DNA of 64,000 bases from Vibrio sp. SNU_ST1 (lineage in GTDB: Bacteria; Pseudomonadota; Gammaproteobacteria; Enterobacterales; Vibrionaceae): NCBI RefSeq assembly GCF_030563405.1, contig NZ_CP130748.1:1364001-1428000 (forward strand), in the 5' to 3' direction. Under the pieces are notes generated by a model that was not told the origin of the DNA, did no database searches, and was given only the letters and a program-made list of their open reading frames with translations. The position numbers and the translations under genes were made by a program. Below are positions 16,365 to 24,642 of this stretch, piece after piece. The first letter of the stretch is position 1, and every line of letters starts with the position of its first letter.

Positions 16365-16802
16365 ATGGAAGTAAGGTTAGTCAAAGCCTCAGACCCTAAG
16401 TTCGCTGAATCAATCACCAAAACGAATATGGCGAGTTACTATCAGGCTCGTGGCATCGCTTGGGGTCATCGTCAGTTTTTACGCAGCTGGGATGAACTGG
16501 ATAACTATGAAGTTTATGTAGGGGATAGCCGTATTGGTGTTATCCGCTTCAGTTACACTAGTGATACAACGTTTCTTAGGGACTTGCAGATATTAGCTGA
16601 ATATCAAGGTAGAGGCTTTGGTTCGAAGTGTCTGGATCTAGTTATTGAACATGCGAACAATCAATCATCGGCTCAGTTAGTGTTGCGCGTGTTCAGTGAG
16701 AATCCCGCCATTAAGCTTTATCAATCAAAAGGTTTTACTCAGTTGTCTGAAGTGAAAGGACTCGTTGAAATGGAACTGATTTTAGGAACACATTTCGAGT
16801 AA
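16365..16802 (+). CDS. GNAT-family N-acetyltransferase
   Basis: 145 residues from ATG 16365 (AAGGACAG upstream). Motif A is clear: RDLQILAEYQGRGFGSKCLDLVIEHA with QGRGFGS as the acetyl-CoA pyrophosphate loop, followed by LRVFSENPAIKLYQSKGF, the canonical motif B. This strongly supports an acetyltransferase; the substrate is not known. It is the second GNAT gene in 3.5 kb and lies directly behind a half attC site. Confidence 0.9.
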   Translation: MEVRLVKASDPKFAESITKTNMASYYQARGIAWGHRQFLRSWDELDNYEVYVGDSRIGVIRFSYTSDTTFLRDLQILAEYQGRGFGSKCLDLVIEHANNQSSAQLVLRVFSENPAIKLYQSKGFTQLSEVKGLVEMELILGTHFE

Positions 16803-16854
16803 GTATTTTTAAGTGGCTTGGCGTTGTCGAGGCATGCCCTATGGGGCTTTGAAT

Positions 16855-16892
16855 TGAAGCCTAAGCGCTGATGTGCGACTTAGGCTTTGAGA
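16855..16892. terminator. Bidirectional terminator
   Basis: AAGCCTAAG (16858-16866) and CTTAGGCTT (16880-16888) form a stem between the convergent GNAT and mesD genes. Confidence 0.65.
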
Positions 16893-16918
16893 GCTAGTTT
16901 TGATGACCAGATAAACCG

Positions 16919-17947
16919 TTACTCTGAAAGTTCTTTACGAACGATCTCTGCGCCAGCGCTTAGCGCATTGAGCTTAGCTGAGGCAATTTCACGAGGAAGG
17001 GGAGCCATGCCGCAGTTGGTGCACGGGTAGAGCTTATCGGCATCAACATACTTCAGTGTTTCTCGTAGAGTGTCGGCAACTTCTTCCGGCGTTTCAATCG
17101 CATTGGTTGCGACATCGATAGCACCGACCATGACTTTCTTGCCTCGAACGAGCTCAAGTAATTCAACCGGTACATGAGAGTTATGACACTCTAATGAGAT
17201 GATATCGATATTCGATTGCTGAAGCTTAGGAAATACCTCTTCGTACTGGCGCCACTCGGTACCTAGTGTCTTTTTCCAATCGGTATTCGCTTTGATGCCG
17301 TAGCCATAACAAATATGAACTGCAGTTTCACACTTAAGCCCTTCAATGGCTCTTTCTAAACAAGCAATACCCCAATCATTCACGTCATCAAAAAATACGT
17401 TAAACGCAGGCTCATCGAACTGAATAATATCAACACCAGCAGCTTCTAACTCTTTTGCTTCTTCGTTAAGGATTTTTGCGAACTCCCATGCTAGCTTTTC
17501 ACGGCTTTGGTAATGCGCGTCGTAAAGCGTATCTATCATGGTCATTGGCCCCGGTAGAGCCCACTTAATTGGTTGATCCGTTTGCTGGCGTAAGAACTTA
17601 GCATCTTCGACAAAAACCGATTTTTGACGAGAAACAGGGCCAACAACTGTTGGTACACTAGCATCGTAACGGTCGCGAATTTTAACTGTTTCACGCTTTT
17701 CAAAATCCACGCCATTCAGGTGTTCAATGAAGGTTGTTACAAAGTGCTGACGTGTCTGTTCGCCGTCACTCACAATATCAATACCGGCTTGTTGCTGGTC
17801 TTGAAGAGAGACACGTAGCGCATCTTGTTTGCCGTCGGTTAATTCGTCGCCTTCTAGTTTCCATGGAGACCAAAGTGTCTCTGGCTGTGCTAGCCAAGAT
17901 GGCTTAGGTAAGCTGCCTGCTGTTGAAGTCGGTAATAATGTTTTCAT
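16919..17947 (-). CDS. mesD: Folate-independent core methionine synthase MesD
   Basis: 342 residues, matching only the C-terminal catalytic barrel of MetE. The zinc site of the family is visible as His211 and Cys213 (HICYGYG), Glu253 (SLECHNS) and Cys312 (CTNCGM). SDGEQTRQHF and QFDEPAFNVF are further barrel motifs. It lies 46 bp downstream of a DUF1852 gene; that pairing defines the MesD/MesX type of methionine synthase, in which MesX is needed for activity and the methyl donor is not methyl-folate. The original methyl donor is not settled. It would transfer a methyl group to homocysteine in the cytosol. Confidence 0.82.
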   Translation of the reverse strand: MKTLLPTSTAGSLPKPSWLAQPETLWSPWKLEGDELTDGKQDALRVSLQDQQQAGIDIVSDGEQTRQHFVTTFIEHLNGVDFEKRETVKIRDRYDASVPTVVGPVSRQKSVFVEDAKFLRQQTDQPIKWALPGPMTMIDTLYDAHYQSREKLAWEFAKILNEEAKELEAAGVDIIQFDEPAFNVFFDDVNDWGIACLERAIEGLKCETAVHICYGYGIKANTDWKKTLGTEWRQYEEVFPKLQQSNIDIISLECHNSHVPVELLELVRGKKVMVGAIDVATNAIETPEEVADTLRETLKYVDADKLYPCTNCGMAPLPREIASAKLNALSAGAEIVRKELSE

Positions 17948-17993
17948 AATTAATACTGCCTATCCTTGGTGATTTAAGAGCGTAATTGCTCGA

Positions 17994-18962
17994 TTAAAGC
18001 GCGTAGTTGGCAGACCAGTTCTCTAGAACTGACTGGTATGGCTTAATGAAAGTCTCTTCTGCGAATTTACCTTGTTCGATAGCTAATTTGCTTCGTTCTT
18101 CTCGGTCATACACGATTTGAGTTAGCGAGTGGTCCAAGTTTTTCAAGTTTGGTTGGTAGCAGTTACCTGCAACCGCATTCGCGTTGTAAATCTCAGGACG
18201 GTAGATTTTTTGGAATGTACCCATGGTGCTGATGGTGCTGATAAGCTCTAGGTTTGAGTAATCGTTCAGTAGATCACCAAAGAAATAGAAAGCTAGAGGT
18301 GCAACACTGTTTGGCGGCATGAAGTAACGAACTTGTAACCCCATCTTCTTGAAGTATTGTTCAGTCAAAGAAGACTCATTCGGTTGGTATTCAAAACCTA
18401 ACACAGGATGTTGGTTCTCGGTTCGGTAATAGGTTTTATTATCTGAAACACTTAAACAAATAACAGGTGGTTTATTAAAGTTCTTTTTGTAAGCTTCAGA
18501 GTTAACGAAATATTTAAAAAGCTTGCCGTGTAAATCACCAAAACCTTCTGGAATAGTGAATTTATCTTGGCCTTTATTATGATCCAACAGAAGTACGCTA
18601 AAGTCGTAATCTCGAACATAGGAAGAAAAGTTATTTCCGATAATACCTTCAATACGCTCGTTGGTTTTACGGTCTAGAATATTGGTTTTCAGCACTTCAA
18701 TGGAAGGGAATGCTTCGCCGTTGCTTTCAATGTCCATATCAACAGAAATGATTTCAAGCTCTACAGAGTAACGGTCGCCCTTTGGGTTGTCCCAGTGTGC
18801 TAATGCGTTGAAACTGTTGTCTATCATCTGCAGTGCATTGCGCAAGTTTGCTTGGCGGCTGTCACCACGCGCCAAGTTAGCGAAGTTGGTGGTGATACGT
18901 GTGCTGTCCGCAGGTTGATAGTTCTCGTCGAGGCTAATGCTCTTAATTGTAAAATTAAATTC
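17994..18962 (-). CDS. mesX: MesX (DUF1852), partner of methionine synthase MesD
   Basis: Open from 18989; ATG 18974/18989 are candidate starts and the frame reads MNTEFNFTIKSISLDENYQPADSTRITTNFANLARG in outline, typical of DUF1852. It has about 325 residues, with NLRNALQMIDNSFNALAHWDN and FGDLLNDYSNLELISTISTMGTFQKI conserved in the family as I recall it. No membrane segment or signal. It is the first gene of the mesX-mesD operon. DUF1852 proteins are required by MesD and the pair is reported to depend on oxygen. The start shown is approximate. Confidence 0.78.
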   Translation of the reverse strand, partial: EFNFTIKSISLDENYQPADSTRITTNFANLARGDSRQANLRNALQMIDNSFNALAHWDNPKGDRYSVELEIISVDMDIESNGEAFPSIEVLKTNILDRKTNERIEGIIGNNFSSYVRDYDFSVLLLDHNKGQDKFTIPEGFGDLHGKLFKYFVNSEAYKKNFNKPPVICLSVSDNKTYYRTENQHPVLGFEYQPNESSLTEQYFKKMGLQVRYFMPPNSVAPLAFYFFGDLLNDYSNLELISTISTMGTFQKIYRPEIYNANAVAGNCYQPNLKNLDHSLTQIVYDREERSKLAIEQGKFAEETFIKPYQSVLENWSANYAL

Positions 18963-18989
18963 TGTATTCATGTTGATCTGATATCCCAA

Positions 18990-19290
18990 TCTGTTGTCTG
19001 ACTTTCTCGGTCTTTAGAATTAAAATTGCTTTTATTTTTGCTTGTGACCGGATTAATAGTTGAAGGCAATACTGTATGAAAAATTAATACGGTATTAAGT
19101 TAATCGCTTGGTATTTTTATACTTGGTTCGACAAATGATTAACAATGGTATTCCTTCACATTCAACATGAGGAATATTCATGATCTATTATGTTTGAAAA
19201 TATTAGGTGGTGTCAGTTATATTAATTGGCTTGATGGAAATATAACCACATTAATAGTGCGTTATTTAAGACAATTAATTTAATTAAGAG
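18990..19290. promoter_or_regulatory. Divergent promoter region of mesX-mesD and TauE-like gene
   Basis: AT-rich, no coding frame. TGAGGAATATTCA (19168-19180) differs by one base from the MetR half-site pattern TGAA-N5-TTCA and could link mesX-mesD to methionine control, but one near match is weak evidence. Confidence 0.35.
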
Positions 19291-20109
19291 ATGGACGAAA
19301 TGAGTGAGTTGCTGTTGTTGATTTTATACTGTGCATTATTAGGCAGTGGTGTTGGTTTTCTTGCCGGGCTTTTGGGGATTGGCGGGGGGCTTATCATTGT
19401 ACCTGTGTTAAGCAGTATTTTACTTCACTTAGAAGTTTTACCTGCTGACCAAGTGGTCGTTGCAGCGATTGCGACCTCCTTGGCATCAATCTTGTTTACC
19501 TCGACTTCTTCTGCGCTTGCTCACCACAAAAATGGAAACGTGCCTTGGGATTTGGCACCTTGGATCATGTTGGGTGTTGCTCTGGGTGCATTGATTAGTG
19601 GCTTTATAGCGGCTCTTTTACCGGAAAAAGTCGTTCGTATTGTGTTTGCCGTGAGTGTGGTTCTTATTGCGATCAAGATGTTCTTAAGCAGCAAAAGCGA
19701 TACGCCTAAAGAACGAAAACTGCCGAACAAGGGCGTACTAACGGTTCTTACAACCATTACGGGTGGTTTGTCAGCCATGATAGGCATTGGTGGTGGAGCA
19801 TTGCTGGTTCCACTATTGACGTTCTTCTCTGTCGATATGAAAAAGGCCATTGGTTGTGCGTCGGCTTGTGGCATTGTTATCGCGTTGTTTGGCTCGATAG
19901 GTTACATCAGTTCAGGCAGCAGCCACTTTGCTTTAACCGACGGTTTTGCTGGTTTTGTTTATTTGCCTGCGCTGCTGGGTATTGTGTGCACGTCTTGGTT
20001 TACAGCTCCGCTAGGCGCAAAAGCAACTAATCATTTACCGGTTCCAACGATTAAGAAGATCTTCTCAGTACTGTTGGTGGTTATCGCAGCAAGCATGGTT
20101 GCGCGTTAA
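19291..20109 (+). CDS. TauE/SafE-family anion exporter
   Basis: 272 residues, about eight membrane segments. GLLGIGGGLIIVPVL (near residue 28) and the repeat GGLSAMIGIGGGALLVPLL (near residue 165) are the paired glycine-rich motifs of the TauE/SafE family (PF01925), showing the internal duplication. Members export sulfite, sulfoacetate or other organosulfur anions. Placement divergent to a methionine synthase operon would fit sulfur metabolism, but the substrate is inferred. A second ATG three codons in could be the real start. Confidence 0.88.
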   Translation: MDEMSELLLLILYCALLGSGVGFLAGLLGIGGGLIIVPVLSSILLHLEVLPADQVVVAAIATSLASILFTSTSSALAHHKNGNVPWDLAPWIMLGVALGALISGFIAALLPEKVVRIVFAVSVVLIAIKMFLSSKSDTPKERKLPNKGVLTVLTTITGGLSAMIGIGGGALLVPLLTFFSVDMKKAIGCASACGIVIALFGSIGYISSGSSHFALTDGFAGFVYLPALLGIVCTSWFTAPLGAKATNHLPVPTIKKIFSVLLVVIAASMVAR

Positions 20110-20172
20110 TGATGGTTAGCGACCTTTCCCCGTTCGTAATATGAACACTTGATGAGGTGTCCATAAACGAGT

Positions 20173-20203
20173 AAAGAGCAGTCATCAGGCTGCTCTTTTT
20201 TGT
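20173..20203 (+). terminator. Rho-independent terminator
   Basis: AAAGAGCAG (20173-20181) and CTGCTCTTT (20190-20198), followed by a T run, after the TauE-like gene. Confidence 0.85.
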
Positions 20204-20329
20204 TTGCCAGTCTACATTTATACGATTATGTCTATGAGTATGTTGACAAAATCTTGTTGTTTAGCCGGATTCACTGCTATAGCTAAATGTACTTGTTTGA
20301 TTCAACGGAATGCTATCAGTGAGTGATTT

Positions 20330-21334
20330 ATGGATCCTTTAACGCAGGGCGTGTTAGGCGCTTCTTTGTCACAATCGGTAAGCAAAAAACAACATGTGGT
20401 TGTTGCTGGGGTATTAGGGCTACTCTCTGGATTGGCTCCAGATTTAGATGCACTGATTAAGTCTCAAAGTGACCCTTTGTTGGCGTTGGAATTTCATCGA
20501 CAATTTACCCATTCACTCTTCTTTATCCCCATTGGCAGTTTGATCTGTGCCTTGGTTCTGCATCACCTGATTGCAAAAAGGCGCGGGCTTACTTTCAAGA
20601 AAAGCTGGCTGTTTTGTACTTTGGGTTATGGCACTCATGCACTGTTAGACGCTTGTACCACTTATGGCACGCAGTTACTTTGGCCTTTGACTAATGCGCG
20701 TTTTGCTTGGAATACCATGTCAATCATCGATCCTGTTTATACGCTGCCCATCTTAGTTTTGCTTGTGTTTGCAACGTTGAAACGAGCACCTTGGCTAGCA
20801 CGTGTTGCGTTTGCTTGGGCTCTAATTTATCCAACATTAGGGATGATACAAAGAGATAGGGCAGAGGCGATTGGGTGGCAATTAACACAAGAACGCCAAC
20901 ATACGCCGATTCGATTAGAGGCAAAACCGAGCTTTGCTAATATCTTGGTTTGGAAAGTGGTGTACGAAACAGAGGCTCATTATCATGTAGACGCAGTGCG
21001 GGTTGGTACATCGGTAAGCACGTATCCCGGAGAGTCGATCGCTAAGCTGAACGTTAGCAGTGATTTACCTTGGCTTGATCCTGATTCTCAACAAGCCAAA
21101 GATATTGAACGCTTCCGCTGGTTCTCTAATGGTTATATTGCTCAAGATCCAACAGACGAGCTGCGTATTATCGATGTTCGATATTCAATTGTTCCGAATC
21201 AAATACAAGCACTTTGGAGTATCAAGTTATCAAAAGTTGTTGATGCCAATTCGCATATAAAATACGAAACTCATCGAGACAACACTCCAGAGTCGAGACA
21301 GATTCTCTTCGATATGCTCATTGGCGATAAGTGA
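20330..21334 (+). CDS. YdjM-like membrane-bound metal-dependent hydrolase
   Basis: 334 residues. MDPLTQGVLGAS at the start, GLAPDLDAL, FHRQFTHSLFFIP and THALLDACTTYGTQLLWP carry the histidine and aspartate metal ligands of the YdjM/YvsG family (PF04307). About four to five membrane segments lie in the first 180 residues and a soluble domain of about 150 residues follows. The family is called a putative inner-membrane hydrolase and in E. coli is under LexA control; its substrate is unknown. No LexA box was seen here. Confidence 0.88.
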   Translation: MDPLTQGVLGASLSQSVSKKQHVVVAGVLGLLSGLAPDLDALIKSQSDPLLALEFHRQFTHSLFFIPIGSLICALVLHHLIAKRRGLTFKKSWLFCTLGYGTHALLDACTTYGTQLLWPLTNARFAWNTMSIIDPVYTLPILVLLVFATLKRAPWLARVAFAWALIYPTLGMIQRDRAEAIGWQLTQERQHTPIRLEAKPSFANILVWKVVYETEAHYHVDAVRVGTSVSTYPGESIAKLNVSSDLPWLDPDSQQAKDIERFRWFSNGYIAQDPTDELRIIDVRYSIVPNQIQALWSIKLSKVVDANSHIKYETHRDNTPESRQILFDMLIGDK

Positions 21335-21351
21335 GCTAATTGTGCAGAATA

Positions 21352-21386
21352 AAAAGGCTGAGTCAGATAATCTGCTCAGATTTTTT
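21352..21386 (+). terminator. Probable terminator
   Basis: CTGAG (21358-21362) and CTCAG (21375-21379) followed by ATTTTTTATT. Confidence 0.5.
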
Positions 21387-21544
21387 ATTCGTTTATTTAA
21401 CAGGTCGATGTTGTATTGCTTTACATCACATATATTAATAAAACTGACAGTGCTTACATTTATAAGTGTGACGTACATCTCTATTCATCTTTTAAATACT
21501 TTCTAAGCTTAGTTGGTTTTTTATCTAATTAAACAGAAGGTTAT

Positions 21545-23161
21545 ATGATAAATAGAATAATAACACTAAGTGGCGTTGCATTACTTTGTTCAGCGAGTGC
21601 GCATGCGCAAATGCAAAATGGAAGTTTCGAAAATTGGGAAGGAAACGTACCATCTGGATGGAGTGTGATTGACTCCGGCATTGCAGTTTCACCCTCTAAC
21701 GTTCCTGTTAATAACGGCAGTTTCTCTGCGCAAGTAACAGTGAATACAGGCACTCAAAGTAATACCGATTTTCTGCAAACGATAAGTGTTGAACAAGGGA
21801 AAACTTATGATTTCTCTGTCGATGTTTACCACACGGAAGGTAACGTGAAAGCTCGCCTTTTTGTTGATGGCTATTTAGGTTACTCGAATAATGGTTTAAC
21901 GAATCAGTGGCAGGCATTGACTCACTCGTACAGTGCTACTAGCACCAAAGATATCGTTGTGGGCGTACGATTTTATGATGATGCAGGTTTTGATGGTTCG
22001 GAAGTGGTGTATTTAGATAACTTTCAGCCGACGGAAACTCCACCAACACAAAGCTGCAATGACACAAGTGCCGCACTCACGCTAGTGACGGATAACTATG
22101 GTTCTGAAACCAGTTGGTCTCTCAAAAACTCAGTTTCTCAAACTCTTTATTCTGGTTCAGACTATCAAAATAATACCACCAATGAAGTGGAAATGTGTTT
22201 AGCGGATGGTAGCTACACCCTAGAAGTCTCAGACTCTTATGGAGATGGAATGTGCTGCAGTGTGGGGAATGGTTCATACAGTTTGTCGGTAAACGGAACC
22301 GTTGTGGCATCTGGTGGTGATTTCCAAGCAAGTCAGAGTACAGAATTTACGATTGGTGGTTCAACTACACCACCAACTGAACCACCAGTTTTAGGTGAGT
22401 ATTACAAAGACGCTGAAGGCAAAGTGGGCTTTGCGTTAAAAACGGCCTTATATCAAATTATTGATAATCATAGTAGTCAGGGTTACACCGCTATTTGGAC
22501 GTTGGTGTCTGAGGCTGACCTAGACGCATACTATGACACCGATGGGTCGATTCTCGATATGTATTCGGAGAAACCCTCAGGCTCAGATTCAATCCAATTT
22601 ACTAAGGTGGCCGATCAATGTGGCCAATACAGCAAAGAAGGTGATTGCTACAACCGTGAGCACTCATTCCCGAAAAGCTGGTTTGGTGGGAAAGTCGAGC
22701 CAATGAACTCTGACGGTCACCATTTATTTGCCACTGACGGCTACGTTAACTCGAAACGTAGTAATTGGCCATTTGGTGAGGTGAGTAGCGCGACATACAC
22801 ATCAAGCAATGGTTCTAAGTTAGGCAGTGCAGCGAACTCTCTTGGTTATGTGGGTACGGTGTTTGAGCCAATTGATGAGTTCAAAGGTGATTTCGCAAGA
22901 GCATATTTCTACATGGCAACACGCTATGAAAATGAAATCGCTAATTGGGAAGGGAACTCTACAAGCTCTGATGCCGTTCTGGATGGAACCAATACAACCG
23001 TTTTTGAACCTTGGCTACTTACTATGCTAAAGCGTTGGCATTCTGAAGATCCAGTAAGCCAAAAAGAAATCGACCGAAATAAGGCAGTACATGATTTTCA
23101 AGGGAATCGTAATCCGTTTATTGACCATCCAGAGTTTGTAAGCCAAATCTGGGGAAATTAA
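21545..23161 (+). CDS. Secreted endonuclease I with two N-terminal accessory domains
   Basis: 538 residues. Signal peptide MINRIITLSGVALLCSASAHA is cut near residue 21. Residues 24-165 resemble a carbohydrate-binding jelly roll (NGSFENWEGNVPSGW start, YLDNFQ end). Residues 175-280 form a second beta domain with four cysteines (YGDGMCC). Residues 290-535 are an Endonuclease_1 domain with catalytic NREHSFPKSWF, DGHHLFATDGYVNSKRSN and YFYMATRYENEI. Related Vibrio Dns enzymes are about 230 residues and degrade extracellular DNA; this one is more than twice as long, so the extra domains probably tether it to a surface or polymer. A GGTTAT region precedes the ATG. Confidence 0.92.
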   Translation: MINRIITLSGVALLCSASAHAQMQNGSFENWEGNVPSGWSVIDSGIAVSPSNVPVNNGSFSAQVTVNTGTQSNTDFLQTISVEQGKTYDFSVDVYHTEGNVKARLFVDGYLGYSNNGLTNQWQALTHSYSATSTKDIVVGVRFYDDAGFDGSEVVYLDNFQPTETPPTQSCNDTSAALTLVTDNYGSETSWSLKNSVSQTLYSGSDYQNNTTNEVEMCLADGSYTLEVSDSYGDGMCCSVGNGSYSLSVNGTVVASGGDFQASQSTEFTIGGSTTPPTEPPVLGEYYKDAEGKVGFALKTALYQIIDNHSSQGYTAIWTLVSEADLDAYYDTDGSILDMYSEKPSGSDSIQFTKVADQCGQYSKEGDCYNREHSFPKSWFGGKVEPMNSDGHHLFATDGYVNSKRSNWPFGEVSSATYTSSNGSKLGSAANSLGYVGTVFEPIDEFKGDFARAYFYMATRYENEIANWEGNSTSSDAVLDGTNTTVFEPWLLTMLKRWHSEDPVSQKEIDRNKAVHDFQGNRNPFIDHPEFVSQIWGN

Positions 23162-23204
23162 TCGGAATATAACCACCATGACAATTGCTTCATGATTATT
23201 GAAT

Positions 23205-23235
23205 TGAGCCCAATCCTTTGTTTGGGCTTTTTTAT
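23205..23235 (+). terminator. Rho-independent terminator
   Basis: AGCCCAA (23207-23213) and TTGGGCT (23222-23228) followed by a T run, after the endonuclease gene. Confidence 0.85.
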
Positions 23236-23735
23236 TGAGAGGCATTAGAGAGCATGATTTTAAATATTTGAAAAAGCATATTGTCTGAAGAGCCGTATAC
23301 TTGTCAGTGATCTACACCATCAATACTGGACGCTACGTTAAGCGACTTAGTTATCTCTGAATTGCTAATTTAGGGGAAGCTGTAGATCATTTATGCCCAA
23401 AAGTGAGCCAGAGAGGGATCGAACTCAGTTTTAAACCCTGCAACTTGCCTTACTTTTCCTCATGCCTAGAGATCCAACAATGTAGCTAAATTTTCTAATC
23501 CACAACAGACTGATCTTAAATCACAGTTACGCACGAATATGTTGTTCAACTATTTCTCGGCTATTGAATAGTAGAGAACTAAAGGGAAGTTTTTGATTGA
23601 TAACGTGCCTTGAATCGGAAGCAATGTGTGCTGGCACGTTATTAAAATGTTATATTTTTATCTCTGGTATGATTTGCAATCTTCACTTTTTAGTATAAAT
23701 TGCATTTTAATAATTTATAACTATATGAAATTAAC
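23236..23735. other. Non-coding stretch with one copy of an IS-end-like repeat
   Basis: No coding frame is visible. 23308-23350 (TGATCTACACCATC...GACTTAG) is a diverged direct repeat of 24393-24436. The last 100 bases are AT-rich and should hold the promoter of the methyltransferase gene. Confidence 0.45.
23308..23350. repeat. IS-end-like direct repeat, left copy
   Basis: Shares ATACTGGAC and AAGCGACTT in register with 24393-24436, at about 80 percent identity over 43 bases. Confidence 0.55.
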
Positions 23736-24395
23736 ATGAATCAAGAAGCCTCAATTGCTGGACAAGCAGTTTACTCGAAGAAAGTACTATCAATATACGA
23801 TTTCTGGGTTTTAGGAGTATCAAACAACTATTTTTGGAAATGCCCAACTAGACTTATTAGTGAGCAATTTTCAATGTTAGTTTCATCTAATCATTTAGAT
23901 GTTGGCGTTGGCTCAGGTTATTACCTTAAGAATTACCTACCACAAACAACAAAACGTATCGCTTTGCTAGATTTGAATGAAAATAGTCTTGATACAACCT
24001 CAAAAGCAATTAGTCATTTTCAACCTGAAGTTTACTGTGGGGATGTACTTGAGCCTCTTGAATTAAGTATCGAAAAATTTGACTCAATTAGTGTTAATTA
24101 TTTACTTCATTGTTTGCCTGGAAATTTAATTGGTAAAGGCATTATGTTTAAGCATTTAAAAAGCCATATGAACGAAGGTGGGGTTTTGTTTGGTAGTACA
24201 ATTTTAGGTAAGGGTACGAAACTGAATTTTTTCGCTAAAAAATTGATGGGTGTATACAATAAGAAAGGCATATTTAGTAATAACAACGATGATTTAGACT
24301 CATTGGTGACATCGTTAAATGAACACTTTACTGATGTAAAAGTGGAAGTTATAGGGTGTGTTGCATTGTTCTCAGGTAAAAAATATAACAAATGA
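23736..24395 (+). CDS. Class I SAM-dependent methyltransferase
   Basis: 219 residues. HLDVGVGSGYYLKNYL (about residues 53-68) is the SAM-binding motif I, IALLDLNENSLDTT motif II, and FDSISVNYLLHCLPG the post-motif region. The fold is that of small methyltransferases acting on small molecules; the substrate is unknown. The ribosome site is poor. AT content is high compared with the flanking core genes and the gene lies between two IS-end-like repeats, both suggesting acquisition by transfer. Confidence 0.82.
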   Translation: MNQEASIAGQAVYSKKVLSIYDFWVLGVSNNYFWKCPTRLISEQFSMLVSSNHLDVGVGSGYYLKNYLPQTTKRIALLDLNENSLDTTSKAISHFQPEVYCGDVLEPLELSIEKFDSISVNYLLHCLPGNLIGKGIMFKHLKSHMNEGGVLFGSTILGKGTKLNFFAKKLMGVYNKKGIFSNNNDDLDSLVTSLNEHFTDVKVEVIGCVALFSGKKYNK

Positions 24396-24436
24396 TCTGC
24401 TCCAGTGATACTGGACACTCACGTAAGCGACTTTTT
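24393..24436. repeat. IS-end-like direct repeat, right copy
   Basis: TGATCTGCTCC...ACTGGACACTCACGTAAGCGAC; see the left copy at 23308. It overlaps the methyltransferase stop. No transposase frame is nearby. Confidence 0.55.
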
Positions 24437-24593
24437 CCATACTTTCAATAATTCATGCTTTGCTATATTAGCAAAAGACGCAACTCGGAATTGTCCAATT
24501 CCGTGCTAGTAGGTACCAGAATATTCCGTGATTGTTAAGTTCGATGAAGGGATAAAGCCTTCAAATCAACCTAAGTATGTTTTGAAAATGTGA

Positions 24594-24628
24594 TTAAAAA
24601 GGCTGAATCAATAAACTGATCAGCCTCT
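24594..24628 (-). terminator. Rho-independent terminator
   Basis: AGGCTGA (24600-24606) and TCAGCCT (24620-24626); on the minus strand a T run follows, ending the carboxypeptidase gene. Confidence 0.75.
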
Positions 24629-24642
24629 ATCGATTTACTCCA

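Noticed and set aside
19168..19180. MetR-like site TGAGGAATATTCA between mesX and the TauE-like gene
   Set aside because: One mismatch in a short degenerate pattern; expected by chance in AT-rich DNA. Kept only as a remark in the intergenic entry.
23410..23450. tRNA-like GGATCGAACTC stretch
   Set aside because: No cloverleaf can be completed around it on either strand.
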